Assembly: GCF_001440475.1 (NCBI RefSeq)
Contig: NZ_LLYB01000094.1
Coordinates: forward strand, 17,864-81,863
Origin: Bradyrhizobium lablabi
GTDB taxonomy: Bacteria > Pseudomonadota > Alphaproteobacteria > Rhizobiales > Xanthobacteraceae
Length of the DNA: 64,000 nt
Direction of reading: 5' to 3'
Shown here: one piece after another, positions 1 through 9,655 of the stretch
Position numbering within the stretch: position 1 is the stretch's first letter
Layout of the letters: the number at the start of each line of letters is the position of its first letter
Position numbers and translations under genes: made by a program
The notes under the pieces: model-generated
The model's database searches: none
Told to the model about the DNA's origin: nothing
Seen by the model: the letters and a program-made list of their open reading frames with translations, nothing else

Positions 1-1
1 G

Positions 2-106
2 CAGCAGGGATTCTTCGATCAGGGCTCGTACGACGACGAAGACGACATGGATCACGATTCCGACGGCTTCGACGGCGACGATGGCGGCGACAGCGATTAC
101 GCGTAA
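2..106 (+). CDS. C-terminal tail of an acidic protein, possibly DUF2076 family (partial)
   Basis: An open frame enters from the left edge and ends at TAA 104-106. The 34 visible residues are rich in Asp and Gly with aromatic residues (QQGFFDQGSYDDEDD near the start, ending GDSDYA). Tails of this type close DUF2076 proteins of Bradyrhizobium, which have an N-terminal helical domain and a Gly-rich middle, but that assignment rests on recall of the tail alone. A strong terminator follows 25 bp downstream, which supports a genuine gene end. The start and main domain lie outside the window. Confidence 0.5.
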   Translation, partial: QQGFFDQGSYDDEDDMDHDSDGFDGDDGGDSDYA

Positions 107-130
107 GCGTCGCTATATCTGAAAACGGAA

Positions 131-160
131 ACGGCCGCCCGATCGGGCGGCCGTTTTTTT
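131..160 (+). terminator. Rho-independent terminator
   Basis: A GC-rich perfect hairpin (arms ACGGCCGCCC and GGGCGGCCGT around GATC) is followed by seven T. It lies 25 bp after the stop of the partial gene at the left edge. Confidence 0.85.
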
Positions 161-170
161 GTTTCAGTAA

Positions 171-253
171 CCCGGATGGAGCGAAGCGCAATCCGGGATT
201 CGGTGCCGGCCCGTTCGACGGTCCCGGGTTGCGCTGCGCTTCACCCGGGCTAC
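171..253. repeat. Interspersed palindromic repeat, CCCGGATG type
   Basis: The segment opens with CCCGGATGGAGCGAAGCGCA and closes with the inverted counterpart (GCGCTGCGCTTCACCCGGGC). A second copy with the same outer arms is at 14948-15035. It sits between a terminator and the 3' end of the L,D-transpeptidase gene, in non-coding DNA. Confidence 0.7.
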
Positions 254-263
254 GCAGAAACTC

Positions 264-1052
264 TCAGATCACCACAACCCTCGCCCCGACGCCGACGCGG
301 CCGTAGAGATCGATCACGTCCTCGTTGCGCATGCGGATGCAGCCGGACGAAACGTTGGTGCCGATGGTCCAGGGCTCGTTGGAGCCGTGAATGCGATAGA
401 GCGATGAGCCCAGATACATCGCGCGCGCGCCGAGCGGATTTTCCGGGCCGCCCTCCATGTAGCGCGGCAGATCGGGGCGACGCGCCAGCATTTCCGGCGG
501 CGGCGTCCAGGCCGGCCATTCCTTCTTGGCCGAGATCGTCTTCACGCCCGACCAGGTGAAGCCGGGCCGGCCGACGCCGACGCCGTAACGCAGCGCCTTG
601 CCGTCGCCCTGCACCAGGAACAGAAACTTGTTCGGGGTGTCGATCACGATGGTGCCCGGGCTTTCCTTGCCGTGATACTCGACCACCTGCTTTTCATATT
701 TCGGATCGAGCCGGTGCTGTGCGGGGTCGATCAGCTCTTCCTCGCGTCGCATCGACTGCTGCGGATCCATCGGCGGCAGCAGCATGCGCTGCCCGCCATA
801 GCCGTAATCCGGCTGCTGCTGATAGGCCGGCTGCTGGTAACGGCCGCCCTGCGGTGCGTCACCGAACAGGAATTCGATGAAGCCGCCGCCCATATTGGAG
901 CGCCCGGCAGCGGCCACGCGCACCGGCGCAGGCTGACGGGCGTAGATCACGCTGGGTTCAGCCGACGATGAGGCGTCGATCGCTGCGGCCTCACTGGCAA
1001 GGCAAAGGCAAGACACGCTCGCGAGGAGCGCAAAAGGGATTTTTCCGGACAT
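264..1052 (-). CDS. L,D-transpeptidase (YkuD domain), exported
   Basis: The product is predicted to form or remodel 3-3 peptidoglycan cross-links, or to anchor proteins to peptidoglycan, in the periplasm. It is 262 residues long. A signal peptide covers about residues 1-24 (hydrophobic stretch ending SEAAA). A Pro/Gln/Tyr-rich linker follows to about residue 105, and a YkuD domain fills about residues 134-262. The catalytic signature is visible near the C-terminus: HGSNEPW, then SSGCIRM with the nucleophilic Cys. The gene ends just inside the neighbouring repeat-bearing spacer and is divergent from cheZ. Family assignment is firm; physiological substrate is not determinable. Confidence 0.92.
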   Translation of the reverse strand: MSGKIPFALLASVSCLCLASEAAAIDASSSAEPSVIYARQPAPVRVAAAGRSNMGGGFIEFLFGDAPQGGRYQQPAYQQQPDYGYGGQRMLLPPMDPQQSMRREEELIDPAQHRLDPKYEKQVVEYHGKESPGTIVIDTPNKFLFLVQGDGKALRYGVGVGRPGFTWSGVKTISAKKEWPAWTPPPEMLARRPDLPRYMEGGPENPLGARAMYLGSSLYRIHGSNEPWTIGTNVSSGCIRMRNEDVIDLYGRVGVGARVVVI

Positions 1053-1360
1053 CGACGCACTCTGTACTGTTCGTCACTGCGGGTTCGACGCAACGGCGCG
1101 ATTGAAGCGTCGCTGCACGCGAACAATACAAATCAAAACCTAATCGGTTTGGTAAACGGAAACCGCGTTTGGATTCACCATTTCGGCAAGCGCGCCCGGA
1201 TTTGTCCGGTAGCGTTTATTTTGGGTGAACGCAGGCCTTCATGGTTAATCGTTGGTGTGCGGCCGCGGGCAAACCGCTGGCACGACGCGTTCCGGCGTGA
1301 ACCTGACGTTAAAGGGCATCCGCTAAAAACACACGTGAAGTGAAGGGGTGGGAAAAACTC
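1053..1360. other. Intergenic region between divergent L,D-transpeptidase and cheZ
   Basis: This 308-bp non-coding spacer should contain both promoters. I see only a weak inverted motif (CGGTTTGG...GGAAACCG, about 1144-1167) and the ribosome binding site of cheZ. No RNA gene or repeat was recognised. Confidence 0.5.
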
Positions 1361-2134
1361 ATGTCGGTCAATCGCAAACGTTTTCGTATCGAACAAGCCA
1401 TTCTGGGCGACGCGCCAATTGTCATGCCGACCGAAGGCGGCGAGATCGGTCCGATGCATCGCGAGATCATGGCCGAGTTGCGCCAGATCCGCGCACAGAT
1501 GGCGAGCTTCGGCCACGCCCGCGCCGCAGGCACCGAGGTTGCGGATGTCGCACGCGAGATTGCCGAATCCCACGCGCTGCTGGAAACCTATCGCGCGCAG
1601 ATCGAGCAGTGCGAGAAGCTGAAGGTCGAGCTCGACCTCATTCACGACGCCATCAACCGCACCAAGCGCGAAATCGCCACCCTGCACGGCAAGAGCTTTG
1701 ACGGCCAGGAAATGGCCAAGGTCAACGGCGAACTCGGCGCCGTCGTCGGCGGCACCGAACAGGCCACCCAGCAGATTCTCGAAGCCACCGAGGCGATCGA
1801 CCAGGCGGCGACCGCGCTGTCGAAGAACATCTCGCCCGACCAGCAGAAGCTGCTCAGCGAAGAAATTCAGGAACGCGTCGTCTCGATCTTCGAAGCCTGC
1901 AACTTCCAGGACCTCACCGGCCAGCGCATCAGCAAGGTGATGACCACGATGAAGTTCATCGAGCAGCACATCTACACGATGATGGATATCTGGGGCGGCG
2001 TCGACGCCATCAAGGCCCACGCCCAACCGATCGTCGACACCCGCGAAGGCGACGCCAAGCTGCTCAACGGCCCGAAGCTGGACGGCGACGTCGGCCACGC
2101 CTCGCAGGACGACATCGACGCGCTGTTCGATTGA
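1361..2134 (+). CDS. cheZ: Protein phosphatase CheZ (chemotaxis)
   Basis: CheZ dephosphorylates CheY-P to reset the flagellar switch. The 257-residue protein is almost entirely helical, with heptad-like Gln/Glu-rich stretches as expected for the long CheZ hairpin. The conserved active-site segment is visible (ACNFQDLTGQRISKV at about residues 184-198), and so is the short C-terminal CheY-binding peptide (DDIDALFD). I chose ATG 1361 over an in-frame GTG at 1340 because AAGGGG (1344-1349) is well spaced for it. No other chemotaxis or flagellar gene is next to it, so it is a stand-alone copy. Confidence 0.9.
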   Translation: MSVNRKRFRIEQAILGDAPIVMPTEGGEIGPMHREIMAELRQIRAQMASFGHARAAGTEVADVAREIAESHALLETYRAQIEQCEKLKVELDLIHDAINRTKREIATLHGKSFDGQEMAKVNGELGAVVGGTEQATQQILEATEAIDQAATALSKNISPDQQKLLSEEIQERVVSIFEACNFQDLTGQRISKVMTTMKFIEQHIYTMMDIWGGVDAIKAHAQPIVDTREGDAKLLNGPKLDGDVGHASQDDIDALFD

Positions 2135-2160
2135 TCGGACGGTTAACGCGGAACAAACAA

Positions 2161-2188
2161 AACGCCGGCAGCGATGCCGGCGTTTTTT
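2161..2188 (+). terminator. Rho-independent terminator after cheZ
   Basis: Hairpin arms AACGCCGGCA and TGCCGGCGTT are separated by GCGA and followed by a T run. An A-rich stretch on the left side means it may also work on the opposite strand. Confidence 0.85.
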
Positions 2189-2207
2189 GTTGTGCGATGG
2201 CCTGCCC

Positions 2208-2291
2208 CGTCATTGCGAGGAGCGAAGCGACGAAGCAATCCATCTATCCCCGTGCCGAGATGTGGATTGCTTCGCTTCGCTCGCAATGACG
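2208..2291. repeat. Interspersed palindromic repeat, GTCATTGCGAGG type
   Basis: The outer arms CGTCATTGCGAG and CTCGCAATGACG are perfect inverted repeats. Inside them GCGAAGC and ATTGCTTCG motifs also pair. This element type is common in Bradyrhizobium intergenic DNA (recalled, not searched). It separates the cheZ terminator from the 3' end of the lipoprotein gene. Confidence 0.75.
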
Positions 2292-2311
2292 GCTTGTTGA
2301 TTACCGGGGCC

Positions 2312-2827
2312 TCACGCCCGCGGGGCGCAGCGGACATAGACCATGTTGCCGTAACGGACCGCGGCGTCCTTTTCGATGAAGCGGGTCACCAGTACGCGGC
2401 CGTCGAACGAGACGATCTCGCGGTCCTGCTCGCCGCCGGCGGGACCGGGCGGACCGATATAGTTCTTGCCGCTCGGGCTGCCCTTGAGGCGCAGCTCCTG
2501 CGGGGTGGCCTGGTCGGCCAGATGCATGACGACGCCGCCGGACGTGCCGGCGCCGATCACATAGGGCTGTTTGCACTGCCCGCGCGCCGCAGCTTCGGTG
2601 CGGGCGCGGTCGTTGGGATTCTGGAACGAGGCGAGGCCCCAGCGGCCGACGATCTCGTCGGAGCGGATGGTGGCCGGCATTTCCGGCGCAACGCCGGGTT
2701 CGGCATCGGGTGCCGGGCTGGACGACAGCGACGGCAGGCTCATGCTGCTGCACGCCGCCAGCAAGACCGTCAGCGCCGATGCGATCGCCAGATTGGCAAC
2801 CGTACGCGCATTACGAGAGCTGATCAT
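2312..2827 (-). CDS. Putative lipoprotein of unknown function
   Basis: The 171-residue product has a lipoprotein signal peptide: a hydrophobic stretch ending in the lipobox LLAACSS (Cys at about residue 26). A Ser/Pro-rich linker follows, then a globular domain that begins near IVGRWGLASF. That domain keeps two Cys (GQCKQP, VRCAP) that could form a disulfide. ATG 2827 is preferred to a longer frame up to 2893 because GGGGGAA lies just upstream and the lipobox then falls at a normal distance. I do not recognise the domain family. The gene is divergent from groES. Confidence 0.75.
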   Translation of the reverse strand: MISSRNARTVANLAIASALTVLLAACSSMSLPSLSSSPAPDAEPGVAPEMPATIRSDEIVGRWGLASFQNPNDRARTEAAARGQCKQPYVIGAGTSGGVVMHLADQATPQELRLKGSPSGKNYIGPPGPAGGEQDREIVSFDGRVLVTRFIEKDAAVRYGNMVYVRCAPRA

Positions 2828-2982
2828 CACATTCCCCCGAGCAATTTGGCCGCTCCCGTCAAGCAGCCAACCGTAAAAAGCCTGCCGGAGCAATGACGTC
2901 CGTTGAATTACGCCGCTGCACCGATTTGGTTTCCGTTGAGCATCCTATACTGGCCTCAAGAAGGCCTTAACCCCCTTGTTTG

Positions 2983-3011
2983 CTTGACAGGATCAGCGCC
3001 AAGCCATATTT
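2983..3011 (+). promoter_or_regulatory. Probable groESL promoter (RpoH/sigma-70 type)
   Basis: CTTGACA (2983-2989) is followed after 15-16 bp by CATATTT (3005-3011). This matches the alphaproteobacterial heat-shock layout CTTG-N18-CxTATxT reasonably well and also a relaxed sigma-70 promoter. The CIRCE operator begins about 14 bp downstream, where a transcription start would fall. Confidence 0.6.
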
Positions 3012-3024
3012 CCCGGCCCCACGT

Positions 3025-3051
3025 TTAGCACTCAAATCCGAAGATTGCTAA
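3025..3051 (+). promoter_or_regulatory. CIRCE operator (HrcA binding site)
   Basis: TTAGCACTC, nine bases, then GATTGCTAA. The left arm is a perfect match to the CIRCE consensus and the right arm has one mismatch (GAGTGCTAA expected). Position just upstream of groES is canonical, so HrcA repression of groESL is expected. Confidence 0.85.
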
Positions 3052-3160
3052 GGGGTGTGCTGTCCCGCCCGGGGCGGCGTCGAATACCCGGCATTCCAGC
3101 CATTTTCAATGGCGCAGACCCGAAACCGAGCCTCCCAGAGGAACTTCAAGAGGAGACGTC

Positions 3161-3457
3161 ATGGCCAAAACCAAATTCCGTCCGCTGCACGACCGCGTCG
3201 TGGTCAAGCGAATCGATGCCGAAGAGAAGACCAAGGGCGGCATCATCATTCCCGACAGCGCCAAGGAAAAGCCCTCGCAGGGCGAAGTTACCGCCGTGGG
3301 TCCCGGCGGCCGCGACGAGGCCGGCAAGCTGATTCCGATCGACCTCAAGGTCGGCGACCGCGTGCTGTTCGGCAAGTGGTCGGGCACCGAGGTCAAGCTC
3401 GACGGCGAGGAACTCCTGATCATGAAGGAGTCCGATATCATGGGCGTGCTGAGCTGA
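3161..3457 (+). CDS. groES: Co-chaperonin GroES
   Basis: GroES is the seven-subunit lid of the GroEL folding chamber. The 98-residue sequence is collinear with GroES throughout: N-terminal [12 protein letters not shown], the mobile loop [12 protein letters not shown], the GEV.AVGPG segment, and the C-terminal [14 protein letters not shown] strong AAGAGGAG site precedes the ATG. It is the first gene of a heat-shock operon with a CIRCE operator, but the spacer to groEL is 257 bp because a palindromic repeat occupies it. Confidence 0.97.
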   Translation: MAKTKFRPLHDRVVVKRIDAEEKTKGGIIIPDSAKEKPSQGEVTAVGPGGRDEAGKLIPIDLKVGDRVLFGKWSGTEVKLDGEELLIMKESDIMGVLS

Positions 3458-3501
3458 CGCACATTTCCGCCGTCGCACGTCAGTCGTGGGCGGTTGCTTT
3501 T

Positions 3502-3643
3502 CCCTTCTCCCCTTGTGGGAGAAGGTGGCGCGGACAAAGTCCGCGCCGGATGAGGGGTCTCTATCCGCGGAGACAGACCCCTCACCCGTCACGAATGAGC
3601 TGCGCTCATTCATGCCACCCTCTCCCACAAGGGGAGAGGGAAA
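3502..3643. repeat. Palindromic repeat inside the groES-groEL spacer
   Basis: The outer arms are CCCTTCTCCCCTTGTGGGAG and the inverted CTCCCACAAGGGGAGAGGG. Internal pairs are visible as well (GACCCCTC and GAGGGGTC; GCGCGGACAAAGTCCGCGCC). The whole 142-bp unit could fold into a long branched hairpin. It lies within the transcribed spacer of the groESL operon. Confidence 0.75.
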
Positions 3644-3660
3644 GAGAAGCCCTACACTGA

Positions 3661-5361
<1,701 letters not shown>

Positions 5362-5387
5362 GCCCTGCCCCACCCCAACAACAGATC

Positions 5388-5417
5388 GAAGGCCGCCTCC
5401 GGGCGGCCTTCTTTTTT
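5388..5417 (+). terminator. Rho-independent terminator of groESL
   Basis: Hairpin arms GAAGGCCGCC and GGGCGGCCTTC are followed by a run of six T, 27 bp after the groEL stop. Confidence 0.9.
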
Positions 5418-5430
5418 GGCGAATGACAAG

Positions 5431-5519
5431 CACCGCATCGGTCCAGATGGAGCACCGATACGGCGCTTTCTCTTTGTTTTGACGCGTTTTCCTCACGCAA
5501 AACCGGCATCGAAAACGCT
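5431..5519. repeat. Interspersed repeat, GACGCGTTTTC type
   Basis: The core TTTTGACGCGTTTTCCTCACGC and terminal GAAAACGCT are shared with segments at 8177-8293 and 21622-21733, with more diverged relatives at 25607-25710 and 27233-27285. The element is non-coding and begins soon after the groEL terminator. Confidence 0.6.
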
Positions 5520-5575
5520 ACCGGGATTTGCTAGGTACGACGACGCCAATTCTGTCCCGTCTGAGGAACTTCCAA

Positions 5576-6775
5576 ATGCGCCTGCTCTTGCCTTGCCTGC
5601 TCGGTCTGATGATGGCGGCTCCGGACTTCGCCTTCGCCCAGATGAAACTTCCCTCCAAGACGGCGCCGGGCACCACCGAGACGCGCTATTTCACCGCGAT
5701 CGACGGCCTGATGGACGGCAATGCCGACGTCGTGCTGAAGGAAACCCGCCAGGGCAAGAATGTCACCGCGGCGACCCTCGACGTCTGCTATCCCGCCGCG
5801 AAAGGCTCCGACCGCAAGGACCGCTTCGTCGCCACCCTCACCGTCAACGGTCAGAACCTGACCGGCACCACGCAGAGCATCGGCGACAAGCTGCCGGTCA
5901 CCGTCAAGCTGTTGCGCAAGCCTGTCGGCGACACTTTCGAATTCCGCGGCCAGATCACCGTCGGTTCGAACGTGACCGAAGTCGCTTCCACGGATAATTC
6001 CGATCTCAGCGAGAAGGAATTTTTGGACAACCAGACCAGCGACGACGGCATCACGCCGGCGCCGAAGGATTTTACCGACGTCTCGCCGGAGGCGATCGGC
6101 GTGCGGATCAAGCTCGACGCCGCGCTTGATTTCCTCAAAAGCCTGAAGGGCGAGGCCGTCGAGGTCGGTATCTCAAGCCTTTCGGTCTCCTGCGACGCGC
6201 TGCGCGCCGGCGAGCAGACCATCAACCTCACCGCCGATCCGGAACGCTCAGCTGCGCTGATTGCGAAGGTGAAGGCGACGCAAGGCGTGGTCACTGCCGG
6301 ATGGACCAGCGGCGCGATCGAGATGGACCGCACCATCCGCTTTGCCGCCGCCGACTGGCGCGACGGCGACAAGATCAACCGCGACAAGATCGCGGCGGCC
6401 ATTTCAGGCGTGCTTGCGAAAACGCTGGCCGCCAAGCCGGCGGGCGCCGACTGGAACGCCAACACCGGAAAACTGAAGCTGAGCTTCAAGCGGCCAAGCC
6501 CGATCTATCCCGCGCTCGCGCTGACCGAAACTGTCGAAATCACCGCACTGGTTTCGCCGGACAAACCGGGCTCCTCCGACCGGCTGATGCTGTGGATCTC
6601 AAGCCCGGTCACCACAACCGCCGATGAAGGAGCGGGTCCGAAACTGCATCTGTCGGAAGATTCCACCGGCGACGAGGAAGGCGGCGAGCCGAAGGAGGAC
6701 AACGGCTCGATCGACGCGCTGGCGAAAGAGTTCAAGGGCCAGCGCTGGGACGCGGACAAGAGCGTGTGGAAGTAG
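5576..6775 (+). CDS. Exported protein of unknown function
   Basis: The 399-residue product starts with a clear signal peptide (MRLLLPCLLGLMMAAPDFAFAQ, cleavage after AFA). The mature part has no membrane segment. It looks beta-rich, with only two mature Cys (LDVCYP, SVSCDAL). An acidic stretch (EDSTGDEEGGEPKEDNG) precedes a C-terminal tail rich in Trp and Lys. ATG 5576 is chosen because GAGGAA (5563-5568) lies 7 bp upstream and the signal peptide then begins normally; the frame is open upstream to 5528. I do not recognise a domain. A periplasmic location is inferred. Confidence 0.75.
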   Translation: MRLLLPCLLGLMMAAPDFAFAQMKLPSKTAPGTTETRYFTAIDGLMDGNADVVLKETRQGKNVTAATLDVCYPAAKGSDRKDRFVATLTVNGQNLTGTTQSIGDKLPVTVKLLRKPVGDTFEFRGQITVGSNVTEVASTDNSDLSEKEFLDNQTSDDGITPAPKDFTDVSPEAIGVRIKLDAALDFLKSLKGEAVEVGISSLSVSCDALRAGEQTINLTADPERSAALIAKVKATQGVVTAGWTSGAIEMDRTIRFAAADWRDGDKINRDKIAAAISGVLAKTLAAKPAGADWNANTGKLKLSFKRPSPIYPALALTETVEITALVSPDKPGSSDRLMLWISSPVTTTADEGAGPKLHLSEDSTGDEEGGEPKEDNGSIDALAKEFKGQRWDADKSVWK

Positions 6776-6861
6776 GACGGTGCGAACATTCTCGGCTCGC
6801 TTTCGGTAGCCGGCCGGTTCGAGGCTCATTCGCGATGAATTGGAACGCTGGGGGATTGCTC

Positions 6862-7254
6862 TCAGACCGTCAACGTCCAGGGACCTTGGTCGTACATCTC
6901 GGGCTCGGGCTCATCGTTCTTGCCGTAGTGCAATCGCGCGCCTGCTCCTAGCCGCGTGCAAATCCGCACCACGAGCGGCTCTTGAGGCTCGACGCCATGG
7001 ACAGCAAGAGCCGCCCGCAGTTGCCGCCACCGTTTCTCGGTGAAGGCGCCGGTATGGCACATGGCTTCGCAGCAGCAATACGTTCGACCGGCACGAAACG
7101 TGACGCGCAGTTCGAATGCCTCGCCGTGGCCTCGGATGTTCTCGACGCTCAGGGCATAATACTGGTCGGGACGTCCTTCGACGCCTCTGTTCCGTCGGAG
7201 CAAGTCAATCCAAGCAGCACAGATGCGGGCTTGAAGGGTCGCGTGTTCGTCCAT
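6862..7254 (-). CDS. Small conserved-looking hypothetical protein
   Basis: The 130-residue frame encodes a plausible soluble protein. It has an amphipathic start (ATLQARICAAWIDLLRRN), a central Cys cluster (TYCCCEAMCH) that could bind metal or be redox-active, and an acidic Pro-rich end. The frame is open upstream to a TTG at 7323; ATG 7254 is taken as the simplest start although no clear ribosome binding site is present at either. No family recognised. It stands alone and converges on the exported protein gene to its left. Confidence 0.5.
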   Translation of the reverse strand: MDEHATLQARICAAWIDLLRRNRGVEGRPDQYYALSVENIRGHGEAFELRVTFRAGRTYCCCEAMCHTGAFTEKRWRQLRAALAVHGVEPQEPLVVRICTRLGAGARLHYGKNDEPEPEMYDQGPWTLTV

Positions 7255-7494
7255 GGGACTGGCGCTGACAGCGCGTTCTTTCGGATTAAGGACCTCGTGG
7301 TTCGGTCCGGTGTCGCAAACCAATACTGGCGCGACATCAGGAACAACCCCTCCGAGTGAATGTAAACCATGGTCAATCCGCGAGTACCCGACTGTAGTGT
7401 TAAATCAGCACGGATACTCACTCGAGCCTCGAAAATTAAGATTCGATTCAGCTTAAGGGAACATCATCGGCTGACCAAAAATTTGGGTTAAGCC

Positions 7495-8160
7495 ATGTAC
7501 GACCGCGAGCCGAGTACTGTTGAAAGCATCTTGTCGGGGAATGTGGCTGGCGGGCTGGGACCGTCGAGCCTGCGCAATTTTCTCAACTCCGATCGTGACG
7601 ACATATTGGTGGTGCGGGAGTCGTCTCGCGACCGGGCGCGCAACGCCTCGCTGGTCATCGTGGCCGTGGTGGCAAGCTTCGGACTCGGATGGGCCGGCGG
7701 TCTGAGCTGGCCCGAATTCGCAGGCACGCTCGGCCTTGAAACGGTTGTGTATACGGAAATGCCGGCGCCGCGAATTGCCGAAGCACGGCCGGGCAAGATT
7801 GAAGGCGCCCGGAAGACGGCATCTGCATCTGATGCGCCCGCGATCGTCGGGAGCATTCCCAAGCCGTCGGCGCCATTGTCGGCGGCCGCGCGGCCGGCCG
7901 CCCAGGCCAATGCGAGCCCCTCCGCTGCGATCGCGATGCGGCAGCCGCTGGTGGCGGCGCCGGAAACCAGGCCGGCAACGATTCCCGGATGGACGGTCGT
8001 CGACGTTCGCGACGGCACCGCCGTTCTCGAAGGTCCTGACGGTATCAGGATGGCCGCGCGCGGCGACACCATCCCGGGACTCGGACGCGTGGATTCCATC
8101 GTGCGCTGGGGCAACCGCTGGGTGATCGCCACCGCCAGCGGCCTGATTGCGACGCAGTAA
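7495..8160 (+). CDS. Membrane-anchored protein with a PilP/GspC-like C-terminal domain
   Basis: The 221-residue product has a cytoplasmic N-terminus of about 48 residues, one membrane segment (about 50-68, SLVIVAVVASFGLGWAGG), an Ala/Pro-rich linker to about 160, and a compact C-terminal domain. That domain (GWTVVDVRDGTAVLEGPDGI ... GDTIPGLG) reads like the small beta domains of pilus-assembly PilP or type II secretion GspC. The similarity is by pattern, not by search. No pilus or secretion gene is near, so it is an orphan. It could instead be a general periplasmic scaffold. Confidence 0.65.
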   Translation: MYDREPSTVESILSGNVAGGLGPSSLRNFLNSDRDDILVVRESSRDRARNASLVIVAVVASFGLGWAGGLSWPEFAGTLGLETVVYTEMPAPRIAEARPGKIEGARKTASASDAPAIVGSIPKPSAPLSAAARPAAQANASPSAAIAMRQPLVAAPETRPATIPGWTVVDVRDGTAVLEGPDGIRMAARGDTIPGLGRVDSIVRWGNRWVIATASGLIATQ

Positions 8161-8176
8161 CTGAGCGCCAGATTAT

Positions 8177-8293
8177 CGGTTCTGATTGCATCAGAACCGA
8201 AGCTCTGGATTCTTGCTTTGACGCGTTTTCTTCCCGCGAACCGGTATCCACCCCGGATCAAGTCCGGGGCAGGCTTTCGCTCGAGAACGCTCT
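8177..8293. repeat. Interspersed repeat, GACGCGTTTTC type; right edge forms a gene stop
   Basis: It begins with a perfect hairpin (CGGTTCTGAT and ATCAGAACCG). The shared core TTTGACGCGTTTTC follows, then ACCGGTATCCACCCC, and it closes with CGAGAACGCTCTA. The terminal CTA is the complement of the TAG stop of the minus-strand gene that begins its coding region at 8292. Confidence 0.65.
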
Positions 8294-8708
8294 AATTCGT
8301 ATTGATGCGGAAGCGCAGCGTCTTCGTGCCGATGAACGACACGAAATCGCCCTGCCGCTTCCAGGTGCCCGCAGCGGCGAGCGCTGCGATCAACTCGTCG
8401 TCCGCTTGCGCGCGGTCCGGCGGACAGGGCCGGTCTTCCATCGCGCCGGGTACGAAGATCACGGTGTTGCCCGCCACCGAGAACTGGCCCTTGCCGCCCT
8501 TGCACCAGAGTTCAATGGCCACCTCGCCGGCATCGCCGATATCGAGATTGGGAATCCGCTTCGAGCCGGGCTGGCGGGCGACATCGAGCTGCATCTCCGT
8601 GCCGAACGGAAAGCCGTCATCGGCGCGCGCCGGACTGAATTGCAGGGCGGTTGCGATCACCAGAAGCGAAGCGGCACCTGCCCGGGCCGTACGTACGAAT
8701 GAAATCAT
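8292..8708 (-). CDS. Exported META/HslJ-like domain protein
   Basis: The 138-residue product has a signal peptide (about residues 1-29, ending SPARA). A single small beta-type domain follows. Its second half (VIFVPGAMEDRPCPPDRAQADDELIAAL, then GDFVSFIGTKTLRF) has the layout of META/HslJ domains, where a strand is followed by a helix and a strand of the form L.l.g. The function is unknown; related proteins are linked to envelope or antibiotic stress. The TAG stop is built from the end of the adjacent repeat. Domain call is tentative. Confidence 0.65.
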   Translation of the reverse strand: MISFVRTARAGAASLLVIATALQFSPARADDGFPFGTEMQLDVARQPGSKRIPNLDIGDAGEVAIELWCKGGKGQFSVAGNTVIFVPGAMEDRPCPPDRAQADDELIAALAAAGTWKRQGDFVSFIGTKTLRFRINTN

Positions 8709-8901
8709 GCATCCTCTCGAAATTGCGGGACCCTACCGCGCCGCGCCGTTCTATTGGACGGCGACGTGATTGGCTAGGGCCGTGAATGCCACCGCCCGGC
8801 AAATTGCAGCCAGCTTCGCCCGGCTTTGCGTTCCCTCCCCGACGTTCTATCGTTGGTCAAGCGATCCAGCAGCCGCCTGGCGAAAGAAGGGCCCTGTCGC
8901 G

Positions 8902-9411
8902 GTGCAGCAGCGAACCATCATCGTGAACGACCGGATGCAGCGCGGTTATCGCTACATCCTCGTCGCACCTGTCGGCCGCAGCTTTGACCCGGACTTCCGC
9001 CCCGACCTCACGCCGCCGGAAATGCTTCACCTCGGCGTCTTCGGCGGGAAGTACATGACCGATTGCGGGGACGAATTTCCGGCAAGCTGGTTCGCGAAGG
9101 CCAAACTCTCTCCCGAACGCGCGGACGCCAGGCTGAATTTCTTCGGCGTTGCCGCCAGCCAGCCGCTCTCGGTGTGGCGCCGAAAAGGCTGGATACATCC
9201 GGACGACCCGCGCGGCTGGTTTCAATGGTATTGCCGCTATTATCGGGGCCGCCGGCTTCCGGACGAAGATGCGCGGCAGATCAAACGCTGGGCCGCGATA
9301 CGCAGGCACGTTCGACAGCTTCAGGCGAATTGCGAACGGGGCGATCTGTTCTGCCGCAAGCGCCAGCGGCAGGCGCTGCTGCATTGGGCCTATGACAGCA
9401 GGAAACTCTGA
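8902..9411 (+). CDS. Conserved hypothetical protein
   Basis: The 169-residue soluble protein has a distinctive conserved-looking core: GYRYILVAPVGRSFDPDF, then LGVFGGKYMTDCGDEFP, FFGVAASQPLSVWRRKGWI, and DPRGWFQWYCRYYRGRR. I recall this arrangement from an uncharacterised family found in bacteria and fungi, with no known activity. I take GTG 8902 as start because AAGAAGG lies upstream and the family-like sequence begins here; the frame is open to 8770 (TTG), but that extension looks non-coding. No operon partner. Confidence 0.7.
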   Translation: MQQRTIIVNDRMQRGYRYILVAPVGRSFDPDFRPDLTPPEMLHLGVFGGKYMTDCGDEFPASWFAKAKLSPERADARLNFFGVAASQPLSVWRRKGWIHPDDPRGWFQWYCRYYRGRRLPDEDARQIKRWAAIRRHVRQLQANCERGDLFCRKRQRQALLHWAYDSRKL

Positions 9412-9443
9412 AGTCTCCGTGGGCTGTTGTCCGCGAGGACTTG

Positions 9444-9480
9444 GACGGCGCCGCTACTTCGGCACCAGCATCGTGAATGG
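9444..9480 (-). pseudogene. Remnant of a lactate-permease 3' end
   Basis: The segment matches 11174-11208, the terminal codons and immediate downstream bases of lctP, at 32 of 35 aligned bases plus a 2-base indel. Translated on the minus strand it reads PFTMLVPK-stop, against PFTMMVLK-stop in lctP. Upstream of these codons the frame is not permease-like. It therefore looks like the duplicated tail of an lctP gene, left on the far side of the formamidase-family gene. Confidence 0.6.
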
Positions 9481-9655
9481 ATAGAAGCAGCAATGATGTG
9501 GGATCTCTCAAGAGTTGAGCGCGCAAGGCCCAAGCAATAAGCAAAGGAGCTATTTTTCATTCACTTCATGATGCAGCAACGCTTTGACTGTTGCGATGAA
9601 CTGAGGTGGGATCAGGCGTGCGCCTGAATGCGCGTTCAAATCGGGGAGAGACACG

